Source: Triangularia verruculosa (Eukaryota > Ascomycota > Sordariomycetes > Sordariales > Podosporaceae). Taken from it: a stretch of 64,000 bases of DNA. Below the pieces are notes generated by a model. That model was given only the letters and a program-made list of their open reading frames with translations, made no database searches and had not been told where the DNA came from. Position 1 is the first letter of the stretch. Each line of letters starts with the position of its first letter. Shown here piece by piece: positions 45,480-56,072 of this stretch. The position numbers and the translations under genes were made by a program. The DNA lies in the NCBI GenBank assembly GCA_033296885.1, contig MU863930.1, positions 124,001 to 188,000 on the forward strand, in the 5' to 3' direction.

Positions 45480-46900
45480 TGTAGAAAGACGGTTGGATAG
45501 AGTATCTTCTGATGTCGGGGATTTTCCGCACAGAGATGATCAAGCTTGGGCTCACGTAAAAGGAGATGGTCGCCTGTTGGTTTGTGGTTGGATGTTGAGT
45601 GCTGTTGCTGAATGGCAAGGCAAGCCCCAGTCCCCAACCCAGCCCACGTCAGTTGGCTCTGCCTACCACAAGGTCCCACCACAAGGCTGGGCTTGGAACC
45701 CACATTAAGGCTGGAGCTAGGACCAGCCCCAGTTTTCAGCAGGTGCTCAGCCACGTGTGGCTAGTGCTCATTTCCGTCCGTGGGATCACTCCTTCCCACG
45801 CATTTGGAACCCCTCACAACAACTGCTCTTGGAACCTCGGGAATGCACCTACCTACTGCACCTTCCACCATTGCCGTCTTTTACGGGAGAAGCATCCCAG
45901 GCAGAGTGCAGATAAGGTTGAGAAGGCGCAACACTCTATGATCCCGTGGTAATCCACAGCTGCAAGGCACAGACGGACAAAGAACAATTGGCAGGTACGG
46001 GGGTGGGGCCAGACATGGTGTGGACATCCCTCCCCAGTCACTTCCACTTTCAGTTCCTTCAAAGAGCGTCCGAAAGCCTCGATCTTGGACACCTTGGATA
46101 CTCGTACATGGGTATGGATACGTGATGTATGCCTGAATCGGCCAAAGATTGGAAAGCTCCTGCCGACGGCGGACACACGGGACGGGTTCCTTTGGAAGGG
46201 GGCGCCCTCGCCACCAGCTCATGCTTGCAGCTGACAACCGGACGGAATTCTCCAGCCGATACCCAAGTTCCCACTCCCTCCTAGAACTTGGAAGCGTCGT
46301 CGTCCACCCTGCTCCAAACAATCTGATTGGTATCCCGACAATTCCAGAGGGTCCGAGATCCTGCATCTGCAATCTCTTTTCGCACTCACACCAGCGGTTG
46401 GGGATGTCCCTGAACAGCAACCGTCACTTCGGCTCTTGAACCTAAGCCCCCCACACGAGCTACCCCGAGTTTGGAGATCGCTGGAACCCGGCCCACTCGC
46501 TTGCCTTTCATTCAATAAGAATCACACGCACACTCCTCTTTTCGCGATCCCCAGATCTCTGTTTCAACCTCACTTTCGAACTAGATTACCCGGCGAAGCC
46601 TCGATTCGCCCCGCCCGTTTGCCCTACACTTACACCATCGTTTGTGTCCAGTTCGTCACGTAACCAGTTTTTGTTCTCCTGTTCCAGCACCATACCAGCC
46701 TCTGCTTTGGTAAGCAGGAACCGGTCCATCCGATAACCAACAACTCCCTCCGCCCTCTCCGTGCCTTTTTACTGTGTCACATCAGTGACAGGCCAGAGAC
46801 TGCTGGTCATTGATTGTCGTACATCCATCATCCTATTTCCTTCAGATCGCGACGATATATCTTGCCCACACCAGATCATTGCTCTCCACACTAGTTTGGC
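45480..46900. promoter_or_regulatory. Divergent promoter region between rpn5 and the LaeA-like gene
   Basis: About 1.4 kb separating two divergently transcribed genes. It must contain both promoters. No convincing open frame, repeat or RNA gene is seen, and I cannot assign a TATA box or the proteasome-gene control element with confidence. Confidence 0.4.
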
Positions 46901-48375
46901 ATGCCCAGCATGGTTCACTCACAGGCGAACCCATCCACGCCCGCCTTGCCGGATCCATCAGACGAAAACAAGACACAGCCAAAAGACGAGTTAACCGCAA
47001 GGCCAGACAGCGCGTCCGGAAATGCCGCTACTCAACACCAAACTCTGACCGGACCCCAAGACCTCCTCAATAGCACAAAAGGTTATGACGGCCGAAGCTC
47101 ATTTGACAGCATGTCCTCAGACCTTGGAAGACCCTCCCTCTCCACAGAAGGCAACAGATCCGTCTTTTCCCTCGCCCAAAACTATCACGCTGGCAACTCG
47201 TCAGAATCGCTAGACACTGCCTATTCGGCAGACCTAACCCTCCCGCCAATCCCATTTCCTCCCTTTCAGCAAATGCCCCGTCGCGGCCAAAATGACTCGG
47301 ACGACCTCTATGGCGAGGACACAGACCAAGGGCAAGCCGCTGCAGAGCAAGCAGAAGAAGGCAGCATCATTGTTGACTCCGATGATATGGGAACTGACGA
47401 TGGGTACGGGACTGACACCAACACCACGGCATCTACGTCTCTAGCAGAGAGCGTCCGGGACTACATCTACGAAAACGGGCGTAGATATCACAAGTTCAGA
47501 GAGGGGAGGTACAACTTTCCGAATGATGATGTGGAACAGCAGAGAGAGGACATGAAACATCAAATGGTGAAGATGCTTTGTGGAAGGTTGTTCTTCGCGC
47601 CAATTGAGAGGCCGCATGAGATCCTTGACATTGGGACAGGGACGGGGATCTGGGCGATTGAGATGGCAGACGACTTTGAGACAGCACAGGTGCTGGGTGT
47701 GGATTTGAGTCCGCATCAGCCAGAATGGGTGCCGCCAAACGTAAAGTTTATGATCGATGATGTCGAGAGCCCGTGGCTGCACCCGAGGGGCCATTTCGAT
47801 TACATTCATTCGAGGCACACGGTTATGGCCATCAAGGATTGGCCGAGGTTGATGAGACGGGCCTTGGAGTAGGTTTCTTCTCCGACGTCGTGAATGGGCT
47901 TGGCTAACTCGGAGACAGATGCATGAGACCCGGGGGTTGGTTTGAGATGCAAGAGGTGTATCATTTCCCCATTTCACTGAACGACTCGATGCCAGCGAAC
48001 CATCCTATCGCGCGGTATTGGTCCTTGATCAATGAAGGGCTGGGGAACCTTGGGGTCAACTTTCACTCTGCCGCTGGGGGCAAGCTTGCCGACATGATGC
48101 GCGATGTCGGGTTCGTCAATGTCACTGAGCGGGTGTTGCAGATTCCTCTTGGAACATGGCCCAAGAACAAGGTTCTGAAGACGGTGGGACTGTATTGGAG
48201 GACTATCCTACTTGATGGCATGCAGGCCATTGCCCTTGGTCCGTTGACCAGAGGACTAGGCTGGTCACAGTCGGATGTGGAGATGCTACTGATGGAGGTT
48301 CGGAAGGCATACAAGGACAATAGCTGTCTGTTGTATATGCCGTTCCACATTGTCTATGGACAGAAGCCGGCGTGA
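46901..48375 (+). CDS. LaeA-like / UMTA-type SAM-dependent methyltransferase, 474 aa
   Basis: Exons 46901-47868 and 47919-48375 flank a 50-nt intron (GTAGGT, GGCTAAC, ACAG). The first ~190 residues are disordered, Ser/Thr/Asp-rich (GTDDGYGTDTNTTAST). The class I methyltransferase domain follows: YENGRRYHKFREGRYNFPND, then glycine motif I ILDIGTGTGIWAIEMAD near residue 239, acidic motif LGVDLSPHQPEWVPPNVKF, DDVESPW, and DYIHSRH with a post-motif GGWFEMQE. The exon junction reads RRALE|CMRPGGWFEMQE, as in the family. This architecture is common to LaeA-like proteins, many of which influence secondary metabolism and development, but the family is large. It is probably a LaeA-like paralogue rather than LaeA itself. 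Substrate unknown. Confidence 0.88.
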
Positions 48376-50355
48376 GGGACGCAGGCGGTGTTTTGGGGGG
48401 GGGGGGGTCACTTTGCTATGGTCATGCACGATACCAATATTATTCTTCGCTTGGGGTTTGATGATGCTACCCTGCTGGTTGCGGAAATGCGCGTCATGGT
48501 GAGGTAACCATCCAGTACTTTGAGATGTCAAGCAATATTGAGATGCAGAGCACATGGGTGAGACATGCATCACGCAGGAGAGGAGGAGAGCAGCAGAGCG
48601 GCGGCAGGTCCTGACCGCTACTACAGTACTATGACCAACGTGTGGACGCTAATGCAGTGAGCCTGCCCTCGAGCATCTTTTTGCTCGTTGTGCGGTACAT
48701 ACACGTATGTCATATGCCCCTCGCCGTTATTCGACTGGAGTTGTCTTGATTTTGGGGAGGGATGCCGGCTTGGGTGGAGACACGACAACAGAGACGGGTT
48801 GAACAGCGAACTGCGGGGCCCTAGATAGAAGCTATGGATACAGTACTAGGTACCTTACCTTAGGTAGGTGGTAGCGCCCGCCTGCCGAGAACAGGCAATT
48901 TTACCTAGTGCCCGTTTGGCTGGGCGGATTTCTGTGAATTGTAATGCACAACAACCTGGGTGCGTCTGATTGGTGTCTGACAGCGTGGAACATGGCGTTC
49001 GTCCCAGAGGTAGGGTGCCGGGTCGTCCCTCCGAAACAACCTTTGCTGCTCAATCTTGTAAGACACCTACTTTGCCGGATTGGCTTGCAGGGCCGTTCTG
49101 GCTCATTGTGATAGGCCGGTACGCATGGCCATCCATCTTCACCTCTCGATAGACCCGACGGGGGAGCAAGGCCGACAGGACCACGGATTCACCAAACAGA
49201 CAGCGAGACGATAGTCTTCCTGCGCAAAAAGGAGACGGCGCTGCACCTGCAGGGGCAATGTACCCGTAGCATGGCTCCCAGGTCGTTACCGGGGAGGGTA
49301 CGCTCCGGGTAGCGGGGCAAAACGGAGCCCCAACTGGAGTCTCTGCCTTTGGGATCGTGGGAGATTTCCTCCAAACGGGTTTGGCCCTTCACGAACCCCC
49401 CTCTTGGCTACCCGGGGGGGTGGTGGACTGGCCCATCTGTTGCGTCTTTTGCCAAAAGGGCAATAAAGCGACAGCAATCTGCGTTTTCTGCTTTCCGGCA
49501 GGATTTCCTCCTGCTGAAGGACCTTCTATCATCACAGGTTGCAACCCTCTGTTTTTCTTTCAACCCTCATCCGAGAAAACAAGCATATCAGATCTTCCAG
49601 CTCGAGACTACTTCTGCAAGGAGATCCCTGCCATCTCTTTTCGTACGCACACACCCTCACATATACACACAACATCAAGACCTCGATCGCTCTCTGACCT
49701 TCTGACCTTTTCGCTGGCAGACTCCGACGTGATCACTCAGCATCTCTGTCTATTTTTTTTGCCGACGTTGACAACGGGAGCTTTGTATCTCGGTGTAACC
49801 ACCCTAATGAGACAATCCCACGCCATCTCTGCATAGTACGTTACCAGCAAGACGGCTCCGGGTCGTCTTGTCCCACCTTGGTACCCTCCAGTCGGATCCT
49901 GACTTATACGGATTTATAGGAATCTTTGACTCCAGGTATCACCTTGTGTTGATTTTTTTTTTTGGATACTTTCGGGTATGGAGATTTCTTATCTACATTG
50001 CTTTGCTTGCTGTCACTTGGCCAGCATGGATATACGTATACCTCTTGGGTCGTGACCACCAATGGCTGCCTTATTGCCTGGGGAATATGATCGAGATATG
50101 GCTTAAGGCTTGACTGCTTAAGACTGAGTTGCTCGTCTACCATTTACCATTGCCTCTCTCCGGATCTTCATCTGATCTCATCAATGACAAGCAATCGGAC
50201 GAAGTGGACTCGACTAACGGAGCCCCCCATAATATAGGACAGCTCAACTAGCGGCACTCTGTTTTGTATACCTAATTTTTGAACGGGTATAAGTGGTTCT
50301 TGATATTGATCTTGCTTCTTCTCAACCGAATACAGCACTCTCAGCACTATCCAAC
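48376..50355. other. Intergenic region, 2 kb
   Basis: Between two plus-strand genes. There is a run of G at about 48398-48407 next to the LaeA-like stop and a TACC/TAGG palindrome cluster at 48845-48871. Open frames (for example 49357-49836) lack family features and contain low-complexity T-rich codons. The last few hundred bases should hold the O-methyltransferase promoter. Confidence 0.4.
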
Positions 50356-51903
50356 ATGGGCAAAATCAAGCTTAGCTCTTTGTTCAGCTCCAGCTCCAAC
50401 AATGTCGCCTCGACAGCTGAGGGCGAGGCCAAGGACATCAAGAAGTCCAACCGCCGTTCTTTTTCGGCCCTCTCTGCTTCCTTGCTCGGCAGCAAGGACG
50501 CCGAGACCAACGGCACCAGTGCCGCAACATCTTCCAAGTCTGCTACCCCATCCGTAGCTCCGGAACCAGCTTCTACGTCAGAGATGATTATCTTGGCGCA
50601 GAAGATTACCAGGGAAACCGAGAAGCTTGAGGCCTACATGAAGGAGCATAACCTCCCCATGCCGAGCTTTGACGTGGACTGCCCTGCCGAGTTCCCCAAA
50701 CTGCCAGATGAGATTGCTCAGAGCAGAAAGACGATCATCTCGGCGACCAAGGAGCTGGGACTGTTGGCTCACGGGCCGAGGGAGAGTGTAAGATGGGGCA
50801 TTTGGGAGGTAAGTCTCACTTTTTCCCCTTGATTGCCAGCCATTTTCAGATTTACTGATTTTATGTTTTTCTAGTTCCTCGACACCCTCGCCCTCGCTGC
50901 CATCAACCACTATGGAATCGCCAAGCTCGTCCCCTTGGACGCCCCAATTTCTCTCGCCGACCTTCAGGCCAAGACGCCCCTGGACCCCATCAACCTCGCC
51001 CGCCTGATACGCCTCGCCATCACCAACAAGATCTTTTGCGAGCCCACTCCCGGATTCATCGCCCACACCGCCGCCTCCAAGACCCTCGCCCAGGACGACG
51101 ACCTCCAAGCCTGGGTCGGCTTCAACGGCGAGGACATCCTCCCCGCCTCGGCCCACGTCCTCCAGGCCCTCCAAACCCACCCCGAAGCCACCTCGCTGAC
51201 CCGCACGGGCTTCCAGTTCGCCTTCAACACAGTCGACAAGGAGCCCATGTTCGTCACCTTTGGCAAGGACCCCAACCGCGCCAAGCGCATGGGAAAAGCC
51301 ATGGTCTCTCTGACAGGCGGGGAGGGCTACGAGCCGTCGTACTTCCTCGACGTCAAAAAAGGCGGCTACGACTTTTCCGACGTCGACAGGGAAGGCGGCA
51401 CGCTCGTCGACGTAGGCGGCTCCCACGGGTTCATGTGCGTCGCCCTGGCGGACAAGTATAAGAACATGAAGTTTGTCGTGCAGGACCTGCAAAAAACAGT
51501 CGACTCGGCTCCAAAACCCATCTCCCCCGACCCCCAGGTCGCCGGGCGCATCACCCTGCTCGCGCACGACTTTTTTACCGAGCAGGTCACGAGGGGCGCC
51601 GACGTGTACTTTTTCCGCTGGATCATGCACAACTACTCGACCCCATACGCGGTCCAGATCCTCAGGAACCTCATCCCCGCACTGAAGCCGGGCGCGCGGA
51701 TCGTGATTAACGACCACTGCCTGTTTGAGGGGTCTGGGCTGGAGGAGGACCCGTGGGACGAAAAGGTGATGCGGAGGATGGACGTGGTGATGCTGAGCCT
51801 GCTCAACGCGCAGGAGAGGACCGAGAGCGAGTTCAGGGAGTTGTTTGCCCAGGCCGGGGAGGGGCAGGTGGGTGGGGAGTTTGTTTTCAAGGTCTGTCTC
51901 TCT

Positions 51904-51991
<88 letters not shown>

Positions 51992-52189
51992 AATGGTTTA
52001 CTAACATGTGGCTTGAAATGAAAAAAACAGGGCGTCACGAGACCAGAAGGCTGCAGAATGAGCATCATCGAGGCGGTCTGGCAGCTCAAGGGGCAGCAGC
52101 CACAGGCTACTACTGTTGTCGAAGTCAAGGAGGATGAGACTGCTGCTGATGCCGTCGCTCCTCCTGCTGATGAGATCAAGGCCGAGTAA
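50356..52189 (+). CDS. Class II SAM-dependent O-methyltransferase, 542 aa
   Basis: Exons 50356-50808, 50875-51891 and 52031-52189, all junctions in phase 0; introns 66 and 139 nt. The start MGKIKLSSLFSSSS is preferred because it directly opens the family-like N-terminus; an upstream in-frame ATG exists at 50293. After a ~75-residue Ser-rich leader come the winged-helix dimerisation region (WEFLDTLALAAINHYGIAKL, LARLIRLAITNKIF) and the catalytic domain: SAM motif LVDVGGSHGFMCVALAD near residue 327, QDLQKTVDS, then DVYFFRWIMHNYS with the likely catalytic His, and RIVINDHCLFEGSG. The last exon gives GVTRPEGCRMSIIEAVW, the normal family ending, plus an Ala/Glu-rich tail. Such enzymes methylate phenolic hydroxyls in secondary metabolism. 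No polyketide or other backbone enzyme lies within the window. The second intron holds a large CT repeat. Confidence 0.9.
51909..51990 (+). repeat. (CT)n microsatellite, about 41 units, in the last O-methyltransferase intron
   Basis: Nearly perfect CT repeat of about 82 nt starting 17 nt after the donor (GTCTGT at 51892) and ending about 40 nt before the acceptor (AACAG, 52030). A TACTAAC branch motif lies between repeat and acceptor. The intron is only 139 nt, so the repeat makes up well over half of it. Confidence 0.95.
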
Positions 52190-52609
52190 ACGAGCTGTAA
52201 TAAAAGAGCGAAACGTTTTTCTTTCACAAGCATTATCCATACTTAGTTACATAATTCATAGTTTGAACCGTCAAAATCGTTGCTGAAACTTGTCATCATC
52301 ATCATTATCCGTCATTCGCGTAAAAATAAAACATGTAACAAAGCATACTCTGATACTGACCGGTGCCATTTTCTTCCAATTTTGAATTGTTTCAAATGAG
52401 TGTAAAGAGTCTCGAAGAAAATCCATAGAAACACAGCATTCTACACCACCCGTGGCGTTGTCCATCCATCCATCTATCCTGGTCGACTCTGTGTATGAAA
52501 CTTGAAAGAAAAAGCGACAGGAAAAAGAATTGAGTATATAATACACATGCCCTTTTATCGCGACTGCAAGATTTGCTTGCCTCTTAGGGATCAGTTCCAA
52601 TGGGCCTCG
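52190..52609. other. Convergent 3' spacer
   Basis: 420 nt between the O-methyltransferase and the converging 52610-53735 gene; AT-rich, 3' UTR-like. No further feature. Confidence 0.4.
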
Positions 52610-53735
52610 TCAGTGAACAAGTTTTATCCCTGTGCTCCCTGCATCGACACCCATATTCTCCCCTTTGCTGCAGCATGGGCCTGCAAGTCTTCTCCCTCCC
52701 CCGTGGGCACGAGCTCGGGCTGTCGGTTCTGCCGCAAAATCCGTCGTCGAGATTGTTGTCGCATCTGCCATGACCATCCTAATATCTGGTTGTGGTGGTG
52801 GTGATGTGCTTTGATCTTGTTCAACAGCCAGATTGGCGACGTCCTCTCCTACGTGGCATTCTCCATGATTACAGCATGGTTTTGCCGTCGTCGGACGCAA
52901 GGGCTCAGATGAAGGCCGTTGTTGTCTTTGCTCAACCGCTTGCTTTCCCTTTCCAGAAACGACAGGTCGGGGAGGCGGAGGCGTACTGGCACCGCGAACC
53001 GGCCGTGGACTGGCGGGAAGGCCAGGTCGTGTCACGACTAGCCGGGGTACGGTAAGCCCCGTGTTTGCTGGAGGGGGACTTCCATTCACCTCACGTGCTT
53101 GACCATTCTCGGTGCCTAGCCCGTTCGCGTTTGCTGCTGGGGTCCTTACCTCGTTGAGAAGCTTGTTGACGGCCCGGTCGAGAATGAGATGGTGGAGGGC
53201 AAAAATGTGCGTCGTGATGGTGTTGTCATTACGCTCGGCTTGGGCCTTATGATGTTCAAACTTGTGTCTATCGATGAGCTCCCACCTCAGCTTTCTCCAC
53301 ATGCGAGTTTCGCCATCATCGCCGAGGTTGACCAAGGAGCATCGTTGAAGAATCCTTTCTATGACGTGAAGAATCAGCTATCCAAGAATGAGATTTAAAA
53401 AGAAAATGCAAAAAAGCAAAAGTCCTTCACAAACCGCAATGCTCAATATCAGCCAACGACTTCTGTATGATGAGGTCAATCCGCTGCTTGCTCTCAGGCT
53501 GGGACGAGAGCAGATGACTATGCTGCTCCCAGAGCCCCCTAAGCTCCCCTAAATGGTGCGAGTAGGAATTCACAGTGGCGATGCACCGTTGCAAATCGGA
53601 TTGTTTCAGTTCCGTCGAGGTCTCAGACGAAGAAAGCAACGACTTGCTCTTTGTCTTCACATGGCGATGGACGCTGGAGACCAGCTGGCGCAACTTGCCA
53701 GTGCGGACGTGTTGGTTCGCGGACGGCGGCTCCAT
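52610..53735 (-). CDS. Uncharacterised fungal protein: helical N-terminal half, Pro-rich C-terminal half, 349 aa
   Basis: Two exons, 53435-53735 and 52610-53358, around a 76-nt intron (GTTTGT ... TCATAG) that joins ADIEHC to ERILQRCSLVNLGDDG in phase. The start MEPPSANQHVRTGKLRQL is the first ATG of the frame. The N-terminal ~180 residues are helical and probably coiled (RQLVSSVHRHVKTKSK; QSDLQRCIATVNSYSHHLGE; RWELIDRHKFEHHKAQAERN). Fungal proteins with this short helical layout sit at the N-terminus of some signalling or STAND-type proteins or stand alone, but no family is named with confidence. From residue ~185 it is Pro/Ser/Thr-rich with two Cys-containing patches (PCCNHGECH and PCCSKGE). 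A GTAAGG at the end of the helical part (about 53153) could be an additional donor, so the C-terminal half is less certain. Confidence 0.55.
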
Positions 53736-55478
53736 TGTCTGACGAGGAATCCCGACAAAGGGGGGATCATCAAAATTTCTGTGTCGTCCAGCAAAAGGTT
53801 TCCAAAGTTTGGTGTGATTCAAGGCATGACGGCAAGCAACAAGGCCCACGTGAGACGGGGGAAATGGTGATTAGAGACAGGAAGCCAAGACACGAGCCCT
53901 AGCCCGTCGATGTGTTTTATGACGAGCCCGACTCACGACGTACTGAAGATCTGTGGGACGGTCGGGTACGAGTCGGCCGTGGTTAAAAGGGGAGGGGAGG
54001 GGAGATGGTTCGAGTATTCAACTTGTTTTCGTCCGTCGGACCGGTTGCCGTGATACCGCCCATCTAGAGCCATCTGCCCTGTGAAGCTCAGTGGACTTGC
54101 TGCTGGCGCGCGGCATGGCCAATAACAACAACAAACAGACGCGAGCGAGTTCGGAAGCAGTTATATGGGGTTGACAGCAAGCATCCGAAACAGTGAGGGG
54201 GAGAAATCATGTCGTGCGACGATTGAGATGGATTTGTTGAGCGTGGAATGCGCTTTCGGTTTTGAAGAGGGAGAAAAAAAAGCCTTACGAGAGAATGGGT
54301 AACGTCGCAAAACAATCCAAGCAGCTTCATGGTGGCAAAAAATAAAGAAGACTGGCCGTGATAGAGCCTCAGAAAACTGGTTTAGCAAGGCATGTACCAG
54401 GGCAAGAAAGATGTGGATTTAGAGTGCTGTTTTCCGTGTCCAACGAGGATGAAACCTCAAGGTCCCGTTTTGTGCGCGGTCAAACTGTCAGCAGCAGTCA
54501 ACGGCTGCCAATCAAGACGGGCAAGTACCTGTAGAAAGACGGAAGGCTCGACTGACGTGGCCCTGAAGGTGAGTTCATGCCGCTTATCGAGTAGGCTGCT
54601 GCATGACGTGGACTGGCTCTGCTCAACTGGGAAGAGTACGTTCCTTCACGATTGCTGCCGTCCTAGAAGCTGTTAGCGTCGGCTGAGAAAAGAAATGTCT
54701 AGCACGAGACGGGAAGGATCCTATATAGGTTTTGTGTATATCCGAATCTGGATCTTCGAAGCAATAAGAGCTAGGTATAATGAAGTGGCTTCCCGTGGGG
54801 TGAGATGGAGCAGCCGGGCAAGCGTCAAGTTAGGGAGGTGGTGGGAGCATCCCGGGGTTTACTTGCTTTGACTACGCGCCTCGGCAGTTAAGTTCCGTAG
54901 GTTTAAACAAGAAGACAATTTGGAATAAATCCACTAGTATCATGATGCTGTCAGGACAAAGTGCTAGCAGATACGTATCTCAGGGGTAAGTGGGGTGCCC
55001 CTAACGTAAACAAACAAACAACGCCAAACTGCACTTTCCACAGCATGTGACGACTTGAGAGGATGTAGAGTGGCACTCCTTCCTTCCCTAGTAGACTCCA
55101 GTTTAGATGGACAACGAGCCAGCCTAACAGTACGGGAGTTGTGGAAGACTGATAGTTGCTAAATAAGGGGGCGTGTTCGAGTTTGAAGTAAGAATCCCCC
55201 CTTGAGGTTACTGGGTGAGCTTTTTGACTTTTTATACCACCTGCATGTGGCTCGGCATGCAGGACGTCTATCACTCAACCACTCAATCACTCAAGCGTCC
55301 ATAAGTTCGCAAGTTCGACACTTTTCTAATGAAAATTGCCCGCCCACGTCTTGAGAGCATCTTCTATCCTCTTCATTATCTGCTTATACCGCCAGCGGCG
55401 CTCAAATGACCTTCGAAAACTTTGCCTCCCCCAATCTTGCCACTCCCAAAACCCACCACAACAGAGATCCAATTACAG
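53736..55478. other. Intergenic region, 1.7 kb
   Basis: Between two minus-strand genes. Short overlapping frames only. The part next to 53735 should contain the promoter of the coiled-coil gene. No RNA gene or repeat is recognised. Confidence 0.4.
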
Positions 55479-55939
55479 CTAGTTGATGGCCCAGTTAACC
55501 AGCACGCCATTGCAGGTCATCGTGCCCTGTCCTCCAACGCGTAGGACACCGTCTAAGGTCTGCTTGAACTTCTCGATAGCCAGCTTGGTGACCTCTGCCA
55601 CATCCTGATTGCCAAAGGCGACCTCATTGTCAGCCCCGTTGACCAGGACACTGAGGTTACATTCGCCGGATGAAGCGACCTGCTTTTGGCCGTCGGAACC
55701 CTTCCAAGAACTATCTCAGTGTTAGCTAGGCCGTTGTGGAAGAGATCCTCGTGGTCGACAGCAACGTACACGGTGTATTCGTGGTCCTCACCGCTAGCTT
55801 GAACAGCGTAGCAGTCGAGCTCTGGGGGCGAGTTTGAAGAAGTCTCCTTCACACTAGCGGTGTATGTCTGGCAGTTTTTGGTGGCCTCGGCAGCGGAAAC
55901 AAGCCCAGTGACGGCAACGGCGATCTTGGTGAGCTGCAT
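55479..55939 (-). CDS. Small secreted cysteine-containing protein, 133 aa
   Basis: Exons 55770-55939 and 55479-55710 around a 59-nt intron (GTACGT, GCTAAC branch, GATAG) join in phase 2 at TV|SWKGSDG. The N-terminus MQLTKIAVAVTGLVSAAEA is a signal peptide with likely cleavage after AEA. The mature ~114 residues contain four Cys in the contexts KNCQTY, LDCYAV, GECNLSV and MTCNGV, enough for two disulphides, with a beta-rich pattern (HEYTVSW; CNLSVLVNGADNEVAF; GTMTCNGVLVNWAIN). A TATAAAT-type box lies about 125 nt upstream. It resembles small secreted or effector-like proteins by size, signal and Cys content; no specific family is recognised and no toxicity is implied. Confidence 0.72.
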
Positions 55940-56062
55940 GGTTGCGGTGGTGTTGCTTGGTGAGTGTTGATATTTGGCACGTAGTGGGAATGAGTTTGCT
56001 GGTGGAAACCGGATTCTGATGGGTATCATAGATGGATGTTCAAGAGCACCGGTTTGAGCCAG

Positions 56063-56072
56063 GTATAAATAC
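56063..56072 (-). promoter_or_regulatory. TATA box of the small secreted protein gene
   Basis: On the gene strand the sequence reads ATTTATACC, a good TATA element about 125 nt before the ATG at 55939. This spacing fits a short leader and strong or inducible expression. Confidence 0.5.

Noticed and set aside
49357..49836. 159-codon frame upstream of the O-methyltransferase
   Set aside because: The peptide is low-complexity Phe/Ser/Pro, and it overlaps another frame of similar length. No homology signal.
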